Source: Streptomyces sp. P3 (GTDB lineage Bacteria; Actinomycetota; Actinomycetes; Streptomycetales; Streptomycetaceae). From it: DNA of 64,000 nucleotides. A program made the translations under genes and the position numbers. The notes under the pieces were generated by a model. It made no database searches and was not told where the DNA came from. It saw only the letters and a list, made by a program, of their open reading frames with translations. Positions 43,780 to 52,390 of the stretch are shown piece by piece. How positions within the stretch are numbered: position 1 is the first letter of the stretch; each line of letters begins with the position of its first letter. The stretch is taken from assembly GCF_003032475.1 (NCBI RefSeq), contig NZ_CP028369.1, positions 3,286,001 through 3,350,000 on the forward strand, in the 5' to 3' direction.

Positions 43780-46425
43780 ATGGATCTTCGACTGCCCGGT
43801 CTGCGAGGACCACGGCGGCCGCGACGGCTCCTCGCCGCCGTGGCCGCAGTGGCCGTACTCGCCGGTGCCGGTACCTGGACGGCCGTCGCCGCCGACGACG
43901 ACACGCCCTCGGTGCACCAGACCGACCGGGTCATGGCGGTGGACGGCGTACGCCTGGACACCTCGTACTTCACCTCCGGCGCCACCGGCCGCCGTCCCGC
44001 CGTCCTCCTCGCGCACGGCTTCGGCGGCGAAAAGGACGACGTCCGCCGACAGGCCGAGAGCCTCGCCCGCGACGGGTACGCCGTGCTGACCTGGTCCGCG
44101 CGCGGATTCGGTGAGTCCACCGGCCGGATCGGGCTGAACGACCCGAAGGGCGAGGTCGCCGACGTCTCCCGGCTGATCGACTGGCTCGCGAAGCAGCCCG
44201 AGGTCCGGCTGGACAAGCCCGGCGACCCGCGCGTGGGCATGGCCGGCGCCTCCTACGGCGGCGCGGTCTCCCTGCTCGCCGCCGGGTACGACGACCGCGT
44301 CGACGCCATCGCCCCCGCGATCACCTACTGGAACCTCGCGGACGCCCTGTTCCCCGACGGCGTGTTCAAGAAGCTGTGGGCCGGCGTCTTCTTCAACACC
44401 GGCGGCGGCGCCGCCCGCTTCGAACCCGCGCTGGCCGCGATGTACGAGCGCGTCGCCGAGTCCGGCGCCCCGGACGCCGCCGCACGCGCCCTGCTAGAAG
44501 AGCGCTCGCCGTCCGCCGTCGGCGACCGCATCAAGGTCCCCACCCTCCTCCTCCAGGGCCAGACCGACTCCCTGTTCACCCTCGCCCAGTCCGACGCCGC
44601 CGAGAAGGCGATCCGCGCCAACGGCGCGCCCGTCGACGTCGACTGGATCTCCGGCGGCCACGACGGCGGCGACATGGAAGCCTCGCGCGTCCAGGCCCGC
44701 GTCGCCTCCTGGTTCGACCGCCACCTCAAGGACGACAGGTCCGCCGACACCGGCCCGGCCTTCCGCGTCACCCGCACCGGAGGCGTCGACTCCACCGACG
44801 GCGCCGCCCAGCTCCGGGGCGCGAGCGCGGCCGCCTACCCGGGCCTGACCGGCGGCGACCGCTCGTTCCCGCTGACCGGCCGCCGCGCCGAGCAGTCCTT
44901 CGTCAACCCGCCCGGTGCCACCCCGCCCGCCGTCTCCGCCCTGCCCGGCCTCGGCGGCGGCGGCCTCTCCCGGCTCTCCGCTCTCGGCGTCGGCGTCTCC
45001 CTCGACTTCCCCGGCCAGTACGCCGCCTTCGACTCGGCGCCGCTCACCGACGACCTGCGGGTCACCGGCACGCCGACGGTCACCGTCCACGTGAGGTCGA
45101 CGACCGGCACCGCCGTCCTCTTCGCCAAGGTCTACGACGTCGGGGGCAGCGGCAACCAGGTGCTGCCCTCCCAGCTCGTGGCCCCGGTCCGCGTCGACGG
45201 AGCCACGGCCGGCAAGGACGTCACGATCACCCTCCCGGCGATCGACCACAAGATCGAGGAGGGGCACCGGCTGCGCCTGGTCCTCGCCTCCACCGACCTC
45301 GGCTACGCCTCCCCGATGACCCCGGCGACGTACACCGTGTCGATGAAGGGCGACCTGAAGGTCCCCACCGCCCCGGCCGTGACGACCGCCGCCGCACCGC
45401 TGCCGTCCTGGGTCTGGTGGCTCCCCCTCACCGGCGCGGCGCTCGCGCTCGCCCTGCTCCTGACGGCCCGCCGCCGCACCGCCACACCCGCCCCCGACCC
45501 GGCGCTCGCCGACGTCCCGCTGCGGATCACCGACCTCAGCAAGAAGTACGCGGGCGGCGACCGCTACAGCGTCCGCGAGCTGTCCTTCCAGGTGGAGAAG
45601 GGCCAGGTGCTCGGCCTGCTCGGCCCCAACGGCGCCGGCAAGACGACGACCCTGCGCATGCTGATGGGCCTGATCACGCCCGACGGCGGCGAGATCCGCG
45701 TCTTCGGTCACGCCGTCCGCCCGGGCGCCCCCGTGCTCTCCCGCGTCGGCTCCTTCGTCGAGGGCGCGGGCTTCCTGCCGCACCTGACCGGCCGGGAGAA
45801 CCTCGAGCTGTACTGGCGGGCCACCGGCCGCCCGGCCGAGGACGCCCATCTCGACGAGGCCCTGGAGATCGCCGGCCTCGGCGACGCGCTCGCCCGCGCG
45901 GTGCGCACCTACTCCCAGGGCATGCGCCAGCGCCTGGCCATCGCCCAGGCCATGCTCGGCCTGCCCGACCTGCTCATCCTCGACGAGCCGACCAACGGCC
46001 TCGACCCGCCGCAGATCCGCGAGATGCGCGAGGTGATGATCCGCTACGCGGCGGCCGGCCGCACGGTGATCGTCTCCAGCCACCTCCTGGCGGAGGTCGA
46101 GCAGTCCTGCACCCACCTCGTGGTCATGGACCGCGGCCGGCTGGTCCAGGCCGGTCCGGTCGCCGAGATCATCGGCTCCGGCGACACCCTCCTCGTCGGC
46201 ACCGCCGTCCCCGTGGACGAGCCGGTCGTCGAGAAGATCGCCGCGCTGCCCGGCGTGTCCTCCGCGCTCCCCGCCGACGACGGCCTGCTGATCCGGCTGG
46301 CCGCCGACGGCAGCGCCCGGCACCTGATCGCCGAACTCGTCCGGCTCGACGTGCCGGTGACCTCGGTCGGCCCGCACCGCCGCCTGGAGGACGCCTTCCT
46401 CACCCTGATCGGAGGTTCCGCATGA
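43780..46425 (+). CDS. Fusion of S15/CocE-type alpha/beta hydrolase with an ABC transporter ATPase
   Basis: The 881-residue fusion has a membrane segment at about 17-38 and then an X-Pro dipeptidyl-peptidase (S15)/CocE-like hydrolase with HGFGGEKDD, nucleophile GASYGGAVS (Ser about 152), Asp in QGQTDSLF, His in SGGHDGGD, and the C-terminal jelly-roll (RLRLVLAS). A second membrane segment at about 545-563 leads to a full ABC ATPase: GPNGAGKTTTLRM, YSQGMRQRLAIAQAM, LLILDEPTNGLDPP. The hydrolase would thus be outside and the ATPase inside. Its stop overlaps the permease start (ATGA). Confidence 0.9.
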   Translation: MDLRLPGLRGPRRPRRLLAAVAAVAVLAGAGTWTAVAADDDTPSVHQTDRVMAVDGVRLDTSYFTSGATGRRPAVLLAHGFGGEKDDVRRQAESLARDGYAVLTWSARGFGESTGRIGLNDPKGEVADVSRLIDWLAKQPEVRLDKPGDPRVGMAGASYGGAVSLLAAGYDDRVDAIAPAITYWNLADALFPDGVFKKLWAGVFFNTGGGAARFEPALAAMYERVAESGAPDAAARALLEERSPSAVGDRIKVPTLLLQGQTDSLFTLAQSDAAEKAIRANGAPVDVDWISGGHDGGDMEASRVQARVASWFDRHLKDDRSADTGPAFRVTRTGGVDSTDGAAQLRGASAAAYPGLTGGDRSFPLTGRRAEQSFVNPPGATPPAVSALPGLGGGGLSRLSALGVGVSLDFPGQYAAFDSAPLTDDLRVTGTPTVTVHVRSTTGTAVLFAKVYDVGGSGNQVLPSQLVAPVRVDGATAGKDVTITLPAIDHKIEEGHRLRLVLASTDLGYASPMTPATYTVSMKGDLKVPTAPAVTTAAAPLPSWVWWLPLTGAALALALLLTARRRTATPAPDPALADVPLRITDLSKKYAGGDRYSVRELSFQVEKGQVLGLLGPNGAGKTTTLRMLMGLITPDGGEIRVFGHAVRPGAPVLSRVGSFVEGAGFLPHLTGRENLELYWRATGRPAEDAHLDEALEIAGLGDALARAVRTYSQGMRQRLAIAQAMLGLPDLLILDEPTNGLDPPQIREMREVMIRYAAAGRTVIVSSHLLAEVEQSCTHLVVMDRGRLVQAGPVAEIIGSGDTLLVGTAVPVDEPVVEKIAALPGVSSALPADDGLLIRLAADGSARHLIAELVRLDVPVTSVGPHRRLEDAFLTLIGGSA

Positions 46426-47276
46426 GCACGCTCACCGAGGTCGCCTCCGGCTACCAGCCCGGCCGCACCCTGCCGCTGCGCGTCGAACTGGCCCGCCAGC
46501 TCAAGCGCCGCCGCACGCTGGTCATGGGCGGCATCCTCGCCGCCCTGCCGTTCGTCCTGCTCATCGCCTTCGCCATCGGCGGCGAGCCCGGCGGCCGCAA
46601 CGACCAGGTGACCCTGATGGACACGGCGACCGCCTCGGGCGCCAACTTCGCCGCGGTCAACCTGTTCGTGTCGGCGGGCTTCCTGCTCGTCATCCCGGTC
46701 GCCCTGTTCTGCGGGGACACCGTCGCCTCGGAGGCCGGCTGGTCCTCCCTGCGCTACCTCCTCGCCGCCCCCGTGCCCCGGGCCCGCCTGCTGTGGTCCA
46801 AGCTCGTCGTGGGCCTCGGCCTGAGCCTGGCCGCGATGGTCCTGCTGCCGGTCGTCGCCCTCGCCGTCGGCAGCGCGGCCTACGGCTGGGGGTCGCTGGA
46901 GCTGCCCACCGGCGGCGCGCTCGACCCCGGCACGGCCGCCCAGCGGCTCATCGTGGTCGTCGGATACGTCTTCGTCTCCCAACTGGTCACCGCCGGGCTG
47001 GCGTTCTGGCTCTCCACCAAGACCGACGCCCCCCTCGGCGCGGTCGGCGGCGCGGTCGGCCTGACCATCGTCGGCAACGTCCTGGACGCCGTCACCGCCC
47101 TCGGCGACTGGCGCGACTTCCTGCCCGCGCACTGGCAGTTCGCCTGGGCCGACGCCGTCCAGCCCACCCCCGAGTGGTCCGGCATGATCCAGGGCACCGC
47201 GGTCTCCGTGACCTACGCCCTGGTGCTGTTCGCCCTGGCCTTCCGCGGTTTCGCCCACAAGGACGTGGTCTCGTAG
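46422..47276 (+). CDS. ABC-2 type permease partner
   Basis: The 284-residue protein has about six hydrophobic segments and the ABC-2 style YLLAAPVPRARLLWSKLVV in the first loop region. It overlaps the stop of the hydrolase-ABC fusion by four bases, so the two certainly make one transporter, with the fusion as ATPase. The substrate is unknown; the external hydrolase suggests a peptide or ester compound. Confidence 0.88.
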   Translation: MSTLTEVASGYQPGRTLPLRVELARQLKRRRTLVMGGILAALPFVLLIAFAIGGEPGGRNDQVTLMDTATASGANFAAVNLFVSAGFLLVIPVALFCGDTVASEAGWSSLRYLLAAPVPRARLLWSKLVVGLGLSLAAMVLLPVVALAVGSAAYGWGSLELPTGGALDPGTAAQRLIVVVGYVFVSQLVTAGLAFWLSTKTDAPLGAVGGAVGLTIVGNVLDAVTALGDWRDFLPAHWQFAWADAVQPTPEWSGMIQGTAVSVTYALVLFALAFRGFAHKDVVS

Positions 47277-47448
47277 GGCCATTCGCCCGAGCAGGACGAC
47301 GAACCCCAGGTCACCGGAGGGTCTCCGACCGGTCTCGAAGGCAGCCGGCCGTGCCCACTTCGAGACGTATCCGCAACTCCCCGTGTCGCACGTTCCGGCC
47401 CCCTGCCCCGTCACAGTCACAGATGTCGACGGACACAGGGGGCACAGA

Positions 47449-48951
47449 ATGGACAACCGGCTACCACGACTGTTCGCCTGCGCGGCCGCGGCGGCACTGC
47501 TGCTGACCGGCTGCGGCGGCTCAGGCGAAGACTCCGGCGGCAGCAAGGCCGCGGACGGAGCGGCCCGCGACAACGGGCCCTTCCCCGCGCCGAACGCACC
47601 GCGCGCCGGCGAGGAGCGCGTCGAGGGCGACGAGGGACGCGCGGACCGCCTCTCCACCTTCGCCCTCGACGTGGACACCGCGTCCTACGGCTACGCCCGC
47701 CGCACCCTCGCCGAGGGCCGCCGCCCGGACCCCGCCACCGTCCGCCCCGAGGAGTTCGTCAACAGCTTCCGCCAGGACTACGAACGCCCGGACGGCAACG
47801 GCTTCTCGGTCACCGTCGACGGCGCCCGCACCGGCGACGACGACTGGTCCCTGGTCCGCGTGGGCCTCGCCACCCGCACGGCCGCGCAGCACGGCGAACG
47901 TCCGCCCGCCGCCCTCACCTTCGTCATCGACGTCTCCGGCTCGATGGGCGAACCGGGCCGCCTGGACCTCGCCAAGTCCTCGCTCGGCACGATGACCGAC
48001 CGTCTGCGCGACGACGACTCCGTCGCCCTCGTCACCTTCAGCGGCGAGGCCGAGACCGTCCTGCCCATGACCCGGCTCGGCGACCACCGCAGCCGCGTGC
48101 ACGACGCCGTCGACGGCCTGGAACCCACCGACTCCACCAACCTCGGCGCCGGCGTCGAGACCGGATACGCCACCGCCGTCGAGGGACTGCGCCAGGGCGC
48201 CACCAACCGGGTCGTCCTGGTCTCGGACGCCCTTGCCAACACCGGTGACACCGACGCCGACGCGATCCTGGAGCGCATCGACACCGCTCGCCGCGAACAC
48301 GGCATCACCCTCTTCGGCGTCGGCGTAGGCAGCGACTACGGCGACGCCCTGATGGAACGCCTCGCCGACAAGGGCGACGGCCACACCGTCTACGTGTCGG
48401 ACGAGACCGACGCCCGCAAGGTCTTCTGCGAGGACCTCCCGCGCAACGTCGACCTGACCGCCCGCGACGCCAAGGCCCAGGTCGCCTTCGACCCCGACGC
48501 CGTTGCCGAGTTCCGCCTGATCGGCTACGACGACCGCCGGGTCGCCGACGACGACTTCCGCGACGACCGCGTCGACGGCGGCGAGGTCGGCCCCGGCCAC
48601 ACCGTCACCGCCCTCTACGCCGTGCGCGTCAGGCACGGCGCCGACGGACGCCTCGCCACCGCCACCGTCCGCTGGCTCGACCCCGAGACCCGCACCCCGC
48701 ACGAGACCTCCGGCCGGCTGGAGACCGGCGCCCTGCACGAGGACCTCGCGGGCGCCTCCGCCCGCTTCCGGGTCACGGCGACGGCCGCCTACTTCGCCGA
48801 CGCCCTGCGCCGCCCGGAGACCCGGCTCCCGGACGCCCCCGACCTGACCGCACTGGAGGAAACGGCCCGCACGTTGGCGAAGAAGACGGAGGACGCGGAC
48901 GTCACCGCCCTCGCCGAGGCGATCGCCGACGCGAACCGTCTCGACCTCTGA
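47449..48951 (+). CDS. Lipoprotein with von Willebrand factor A domain
   Basis: The 500-residue lipoprotein has lipobox LLTGC (Cys about 23), a DUF3520-type N-terminal domain (STFALDVDTASYGYARR, PEEFVNSF), then a VWA domain with intact MIDAS metal site DVSGSMG, the conserved Thr/Ser (DSTNLGAG) and Asp (VSDALAN). The final part reads as a beta-domain and helical tail. Such YfbK-like proteins sit at the membrane and bind partners through a divalent ion. It ends into a bidirectional terminator shared with the third rodlin. Confidence 0.9.
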   Translation: MDNRLPRLFACAAAAALLLTGCGGSGEDSGGSKAADGAARDNGPFPAPNAPRAGEERVEGDEGRADRLSTFALDVDTASYGYARRTLAEGRRPDPATVRPEEFVNSFRQDYERPDGNGFSVTVDGARTGDDDWSLVRVGLATRTAAQHGERPPAALTFVIDVSGSMGEPGRLDLAKSSLGTMTDRLRDDDSVALVTFSGEAETVLPMTRLGDHRSRVHDAVDGLEPTDSTNLGAGVETGYATAVEGLRQGATNRVVLVSDALANTGDTDADAILERIDTARREHGITLFGVGVGSDYGDALMERLADKGDGHTVYVSDETDARKVFCEDLPRNVDLTARDAKAQVAFDPDAVAEFRLIGYDDRRVADDDFRDDRVDGGEVGPGHTVTALYAVRVRHGADGRLATATVRWLDPETRTPHETSGRLETGALHEDLAGASARFRVTATAAYFADALRRPETRLPDAPDLTALEETARTLAKKTEDADVTALAEAIADANRLDL

Positions 48952-49019
48952 TCCCGGCGCCCGTCGGCCCACGCCGGCCCGCACGCCGCGGACGGCACAC
49001 CCCGGCCCGGCACACGAAA

Positions 49020-49051
49020 CGGCGGGTCACCGAAGAACCGGTGACCCGCCG
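49020..49051. terminator. Bidirectional terminator between VWA gene and rodlin
   Basis: A perfect 12-bp stem (49020-49031 with 49040-49051) with an 8-nt loop lies between two convergent genes (stops at 48951 and 49074). Confidence 0.85.
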
Positions 49052-49073
49052 TCGCGGTACGTGGGGCGAAGGC

Positions 49074-49472
49074 TCAGCCGTTGCCCGCGCCGTTGCCCGA
49101 GAGGGCGGAGATGTCGTCCAGAATGTGCGACAGCGGGTCGTCGCCCTTGGCCTGGGTGCTGTTCTCGACGCACTGCTGGTTCTGCGACGACGACAGGATC
49201 GGAACGTCCTGGAGCAGCGTGCCCGTGGTCGTAGCGACGTTGGTCTTGGTCGGCAGAGCGAGGCAGGGCTTGTTCAGCGAACCCTGGATCAGCGAGAGCT
49301 GCGGGCTCATGTCGCCGAACGTGGCCGAGTTGCCGAACTCCGACGAGGCGCCGTTACCGCTGGCGGAGGTGGTGCCGCTGTCGTCACCGATGGCGAGGGC
49401 CTGCGGGGCGCTCACGGCCGCGAGACCGGCGACCGAGGCGGCGAGAACCGCGGATGCCCACAGCTTCTTCAT
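49074..49472 (-). CDS. Third rodlin-type protein
   Basis: The 132-residue secreted rodlin-family protein has a signal peptide ending ALA (residues 1-27) and mature sequence [21 protein letters not shown], then [30 protein letters not shown] and [15 protein letters not shown]. Two Cys are conserved in all three rodlins of this window. Rodlins pattern chaplin fibrils into the rodlet layer of spores and aerial hyphae. It closely resembles the rdlB product (50737-51138) and is probably a recent duplicate. The ATG start follows GAAGGGA. Confidence 0.93.
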   Translation of the reverse strand: MKKLWASAVLAASVAGLAAVSAPQALAIGDDSGTTSASGNGASSEFGNSATFGDMSPQLSLIQGSLNKPCLALPTKTNVATTTGTLLQDVPILSSSQNQQCVENSTQAKGDDPLSHILDDISALSGNGAGNG

Positions 49473-49602
49473 TTTCGTTCCCTTCCGAAAGGCGCGGACA
49501 CCGGGGGAGGAGCCGCGTGATCAACAACGCTCCGTCCCCGCCCCGGGTTGCGTGATGTGCCCCGATCGGCGTAGCGCACCGGTCACGCCGACCGTGCGCC
49601 CC

Positions 49603-50631
49603 TCACCTGCACGCGTACGTGCTCCCGCGGACCGGCACCGTGCTGCCGACAACGGTCGGCGGGTCCTTGGGCTCGGGATTCCTGCCCGGCGCGACCAGTG
49701 GCCGGTCCTCGCGCAACTTCGTGAAGAGCGCGTCAGCCTTCCGGTCGTCCCAGGCCAGTGCCGAACCGATACCCAGCGAGGCCGGAGCGAACCCGGCGAT
49801 GGGCACGGTCACGAACTCCGTCGCCGCGTTCGGCAGCCTGCGCAGTGCGGCCGCCTCGCGGGCGAGTTCGTTCAGCGAGAACCCCTGCCGGCCGTCCCCG
49901 AGCAGGGTGCGCACCAGGTGCAGGGTGCGCCGCGGGTCGGCGAGCAGTTCGCGCTCCTGCAACTTGCGCAACGCCTGGACCAGAAAGCGCTGTTGACGCT
50001 GAATGCGGCCGAGGTCGGCGCTGGTGTCGACATGCCGCGAGCGCACGTACTGCAACGACTGCCCGCCGCCGAGCCGGTGCTTGCCCGGTTCGAGGTCCAT
50101 CTTGGTCGCGGAGTCCGTCAGACGCCGTGGCGTGCACACCTCGACGCCTCCGACCTCGTCCACGGAGTCCATGAACCGCCGGAAGTCCACCTGGATGAAC
50201 CGGTCGACGCTCAGCGCGGTCATGGCCTCGACGGTCCTGACGGCCAGCTCCGGACCGCCTTCCTGGAACGCCGCGTTGATCTTCGCCGGATGTGCCTCGC
50301 GCTGTCTGCCGTTGGCGTCGCGGTACTGCGGGATGTGCGCCCACGAGTCGCGGGGCAGACCGATCACGCTGACGCGGTCCCGCCGCGCGGAGAGATGGAT
50401 CAGCATCAGGACGTCGGTGCAGCCACAGGCCTGACCGCCCGCGTGGAACGCGTGCTTCTCGCCGACGGAGATGGTGTTCCGTTCGTCGGTGCCCATCAGC
50501 AGGACGTTCATGGCGCGCGGGGCGTGTTCCCGGCCGGGGAGCGAGGAACTGCCGAGCAGTGCGCCCGTGGCTGCCAGGACGATTGAGGGAATCGCCAGCC
50601 GGCGTGGCAAAAGGTTTCTCTTCGTCGTCAC
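49603..50631 (-). CDS. LytR-CpsA-Psr (LCP) family phosphotransferase
   Basis: The 342-residue LCP enzyme attaches lipid-linked glycopolymers to peptidoglycan outside the membrane. A short basic start and one membrane segment (about 9-24) precede the LCP domain with NVLLMGTDERN, DVLMLIHLSARRDRVSVIGLPRD (conserved Arg/Asp), VDEVGGVEVCTP and LQYVRSRHVDTSADLGRIQRQQ. The C-terminus ends with Cys. GTG 50631 or GTG 50640 may be the start. It sits between two rodlin genes, which suggests a cell-surface role in aerial growth. Confidence 0.85.
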   Translation of the reverse strand: MTTKRNLLPRRLAIPSIVLAATGALLGSSSLPGREHAPRAMNVLLMGTDERNTISVGEKHAFHAGGQACGCTDVLMLIHLSARRDRVSVIGLPRDSWAHIPQYRDANGRQREAHPAKINAAFQEGGPELAVRTVEAMTALSVDRFIQVDFRRFMDSVDEVGGVEVCTPRRLTDSATKMDLEPGKHRLGGGQSLQYVRSRHVDTSADLGRIQRQQRFLVQALRKLQERELLADPRRTLHLVRTLLGDGRQGFSLNELAREAAALRRLPNAATEFVTVPIAGFAPASLGIGSALAWDDRKADALFTKLREDRPLVAPGRNPEPKDPPTVVGSTVPVRGSTYACR

Positions 50632-50646
50632 GCGCCGCACGCTAGA

Positions 50647-50680
50647 ACAGCGGGCCGCCGATGATCCGACGGCCCGCTGT
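50647..50680. terminator. Terminator hairpin after rdlB
   Basis: A perfect 10-bp stem (50647-50656 with 50671-50680) and a 14-nt loop lie 57 bases downstream of the rdlB stop and directly upstream of the LCP gene. Confidence 0.7.
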
Positions 50681-50736
50681 CCGGGCGGAGAAACCACCCG
50701 GGCGCTCAGGAACAGAACCCGTTCACCACGTGGGAC

Positions 50737-51138
50737 TCAGTGGTTGCCCGTGCCGTTGCCGGCGAGCACGGAGATGTCGTCGAGGAGGTGCGACAGCGGG
50801 TCGTCGCCCTTGGCCTGGGTGCTGTTCTCGACGCACTGCTGGTTCTGCGACGACGACAGGATCGGAACGTCCTGGAGCAGCGTGCCCGCGGTCGTAGCGG
50901 TGTTGATCTTGGTCGGCAGGGCGAGGCAGGGCTTGTTGAGGGAGCCCTGGATGAGCGCCAGCTGCGGGCTCATGTTGCCGTAGGTGGCCGAGTTGCCGAA
51001 CGACTGGCTGGCGCCGTTTCCGCTGGCGGAGGTGGTGCCGCTGTCGTTGCCGATGGCGAGCGCCGGGGATGCGACGGCGGCGGAGACGCCGACGACGGAG
51101 GCGGCGACCGCCGCGGCAGCCAGTACCTTCTTGATCAC
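50737..51138 (-). CDS. rdlB: Rodlin RdlB-like
   Basis: The 133-residue secreted rodlin has a signal peptide ending ALA, mature start [21 protein letters not shown], then [19 protein letters not shown], two conserved Cys (NKPC and NQQC) and [18 protein letters not shown] start 51138 follows AGAAGGGA. It is divergent from the next rodlin, the arrangement of rdlA/rdlB in S. coelicolor. Which of the pair is orthologous to rdlB is assigned by position. Confidence 0.92.
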   Translation of the reverse strand: MIKKVLAAAAVAASVVGVSAAVASPALAIGNDSGTTSASGNGASQSFGNSATYGNMSPQLALIQGSLNKPCLALPTKINTATTAGTLLQDVPILSSSQNQQCVENSTQAKGDDPLSHLLDDISVLAGNGTGNH

Positions 51139-51355
51139 TTGAAATTCCCTTCTGGAAAACCCCGTCCATCGGAGCGCCCTGACCAACTGGCTCCGCTCTG
51201 TTTGGTTGCTGCCCTTCACTCTGATGGCCCATTGCGGCGGACGCGGTGAGAAAACCGAAAGAGTGAAGAGCCGCAACCCAGGTCCGGCGCGCCGGGTTGA
51301 GTCGGAGACAGGCAGGCACATGGTCCTGTCCTGGAACAGGGAAAGGAACAGGAAT
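51139..51355. promoter_or_regulatory. Divergent rodlin promoter region
   Basis: This 217-bp region between the two divergent rodlin genes must hold both promoters. It is less GC-rich than average (for example TCTGTTTGGTTGCTGCCC). I could not fix the -10/-35 elements. Confidence 0.5.
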
Positions 51356-51766
51356 ATGTTGAAGAAGGCCATTGCAGCTGCGGCGATCGCCGCTTCCGTC
51401 GTCGGGATGTCGGCGGCGGCCGCCCCTCAGGCGCTTGCCATCGGTGACGACAGCGGCACCACCTCCGCCAGTGGAAACGGTGCGTCCGAGAAGTTCGGGA
51501 ACTCCGTGACCAAGGGAGACAAGAGCCCGCAGGCCGCACTGGTCCAGGGCTCGCTCAACAAGCTCTGCGCGGGTCTGCCGACAGCGGCCAATACGAGTAC
51601 CCTCACCGGTGAAGCGCTGTTGGGCCTCCAGGACTCCCCGATTCTGTCGTCGGCGCAGAACCAGCAGTGTGCCGAGAACAGCACCCAGGCCAAGGGCGAC
51701 GACCCGCTGTCGCACATCCTGGACGGTATCTCGGCTCTTTCGGGCAACGGGATGCGCAACGGCTGA
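51356..51766 (+). CDS. rdlA: Rodlin RdlA-like
   Basis: The 136-residue secreted rodlin has a signal peptide ending [24 protein letters not shown], then Cys in NKLC and NQQC, and [15 protein letters not shown]. It is the most divergent of the three rodlins: the central [12 protein letters not shown] replaces the usual GDMSPQL. The ATG at 51356 follows AGGAA. It is co-oriented with the two chaplin genes downstream. Confidence 0.92.
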   Translation: MLKKAIAAAAIAASVVGMSAAAAPQALAIGDDSGTTSASGNGASEKFGNSVTKGDKSPQAALVQGSLNKLCAGLPTAANTSTLTGEALLGLQDSPILSSAQNQQCAENSTQAKGDDPLSHILDGISALSGNGMRNG

Positions 51767-52059
51767 CGCACGCCGGCCCCTTCGCCCGGTCGGTCCCGCC
51801 CTCCGTATGGGTCGTACGAATGATTTTCGTCAATGTGCTGTCGGATTCCCTCCGGGTAACTCGAGTGAAAACGGGCCTCTCTCTGGGGCGGATGGGTCAC
51901 GGTCGGGGCAGTCGAGTGAATCCCTCTGCGGTGTGAGTTTGTCTGCTCATCGGACCGTCTATTTCTCGTGGGTACTCTGCGGGTCATGAGCGAGCCGTTC
52001 CAGTTGTTCTCGCTCGGTTTCGACCGCCATCGAGGCGTGACCGCACAGAAGGGAATCAC

Positions 52060-52287
52060 ATGAAGAAGACCGCTGTCGTCGTTGCGGGGCTGGTCCTTTC
52101 GCTCGGAGCTGCCGCGCCGGCCTTCGCCGACGCTGAGGCCAACGGTGCAGCCATCGGTTCGTCCGGTTTCCTCTCCGGCAACCTGGTCCAGATTCCGACC
52201 CACACGCAGACGAATGTCTGTGGCAATTCGTTCGGGCTTTTCAGCCTGCTGAGCCCGAACGTCGGAACCGTCTGCGTCAACGGCTGA
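52060..52287 (+). CDS. chpD: Short chaplin
   Basis: The 75-residue secreted chaplin has a signal peptide to about residue 23 (PAFA) and a single chaplin domain with GSSGFLSGNLVQIP and two Cys (Cys54, Cys72), matching the short chaplins (ChpD-H), which form surface amyloid fibrils. The ATG follows AAGGGA. Position next to the rodlins matches chpD of S. coelicolor, from memory. The 293 bp upstream contain no other gene. Confidence 0.93.
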   Translation: MKKTAVVVAGLVLSLGAAAPAFADAEANGAAIGSSGFLSGNLVQIPTHTQTNVCGNSFGLFSLLSPNVGTVCVNG

Positions 52288-52390
52288 CGACGCGCCACAC
52301 CTCAGTACGGCTGGGTCGAGGCCGGCCTTGGACGACTCCGTGTGGTCCGGGGCCGGCTTTCCCACTCCTCCAAGCAGGAAGGCAACGAGA

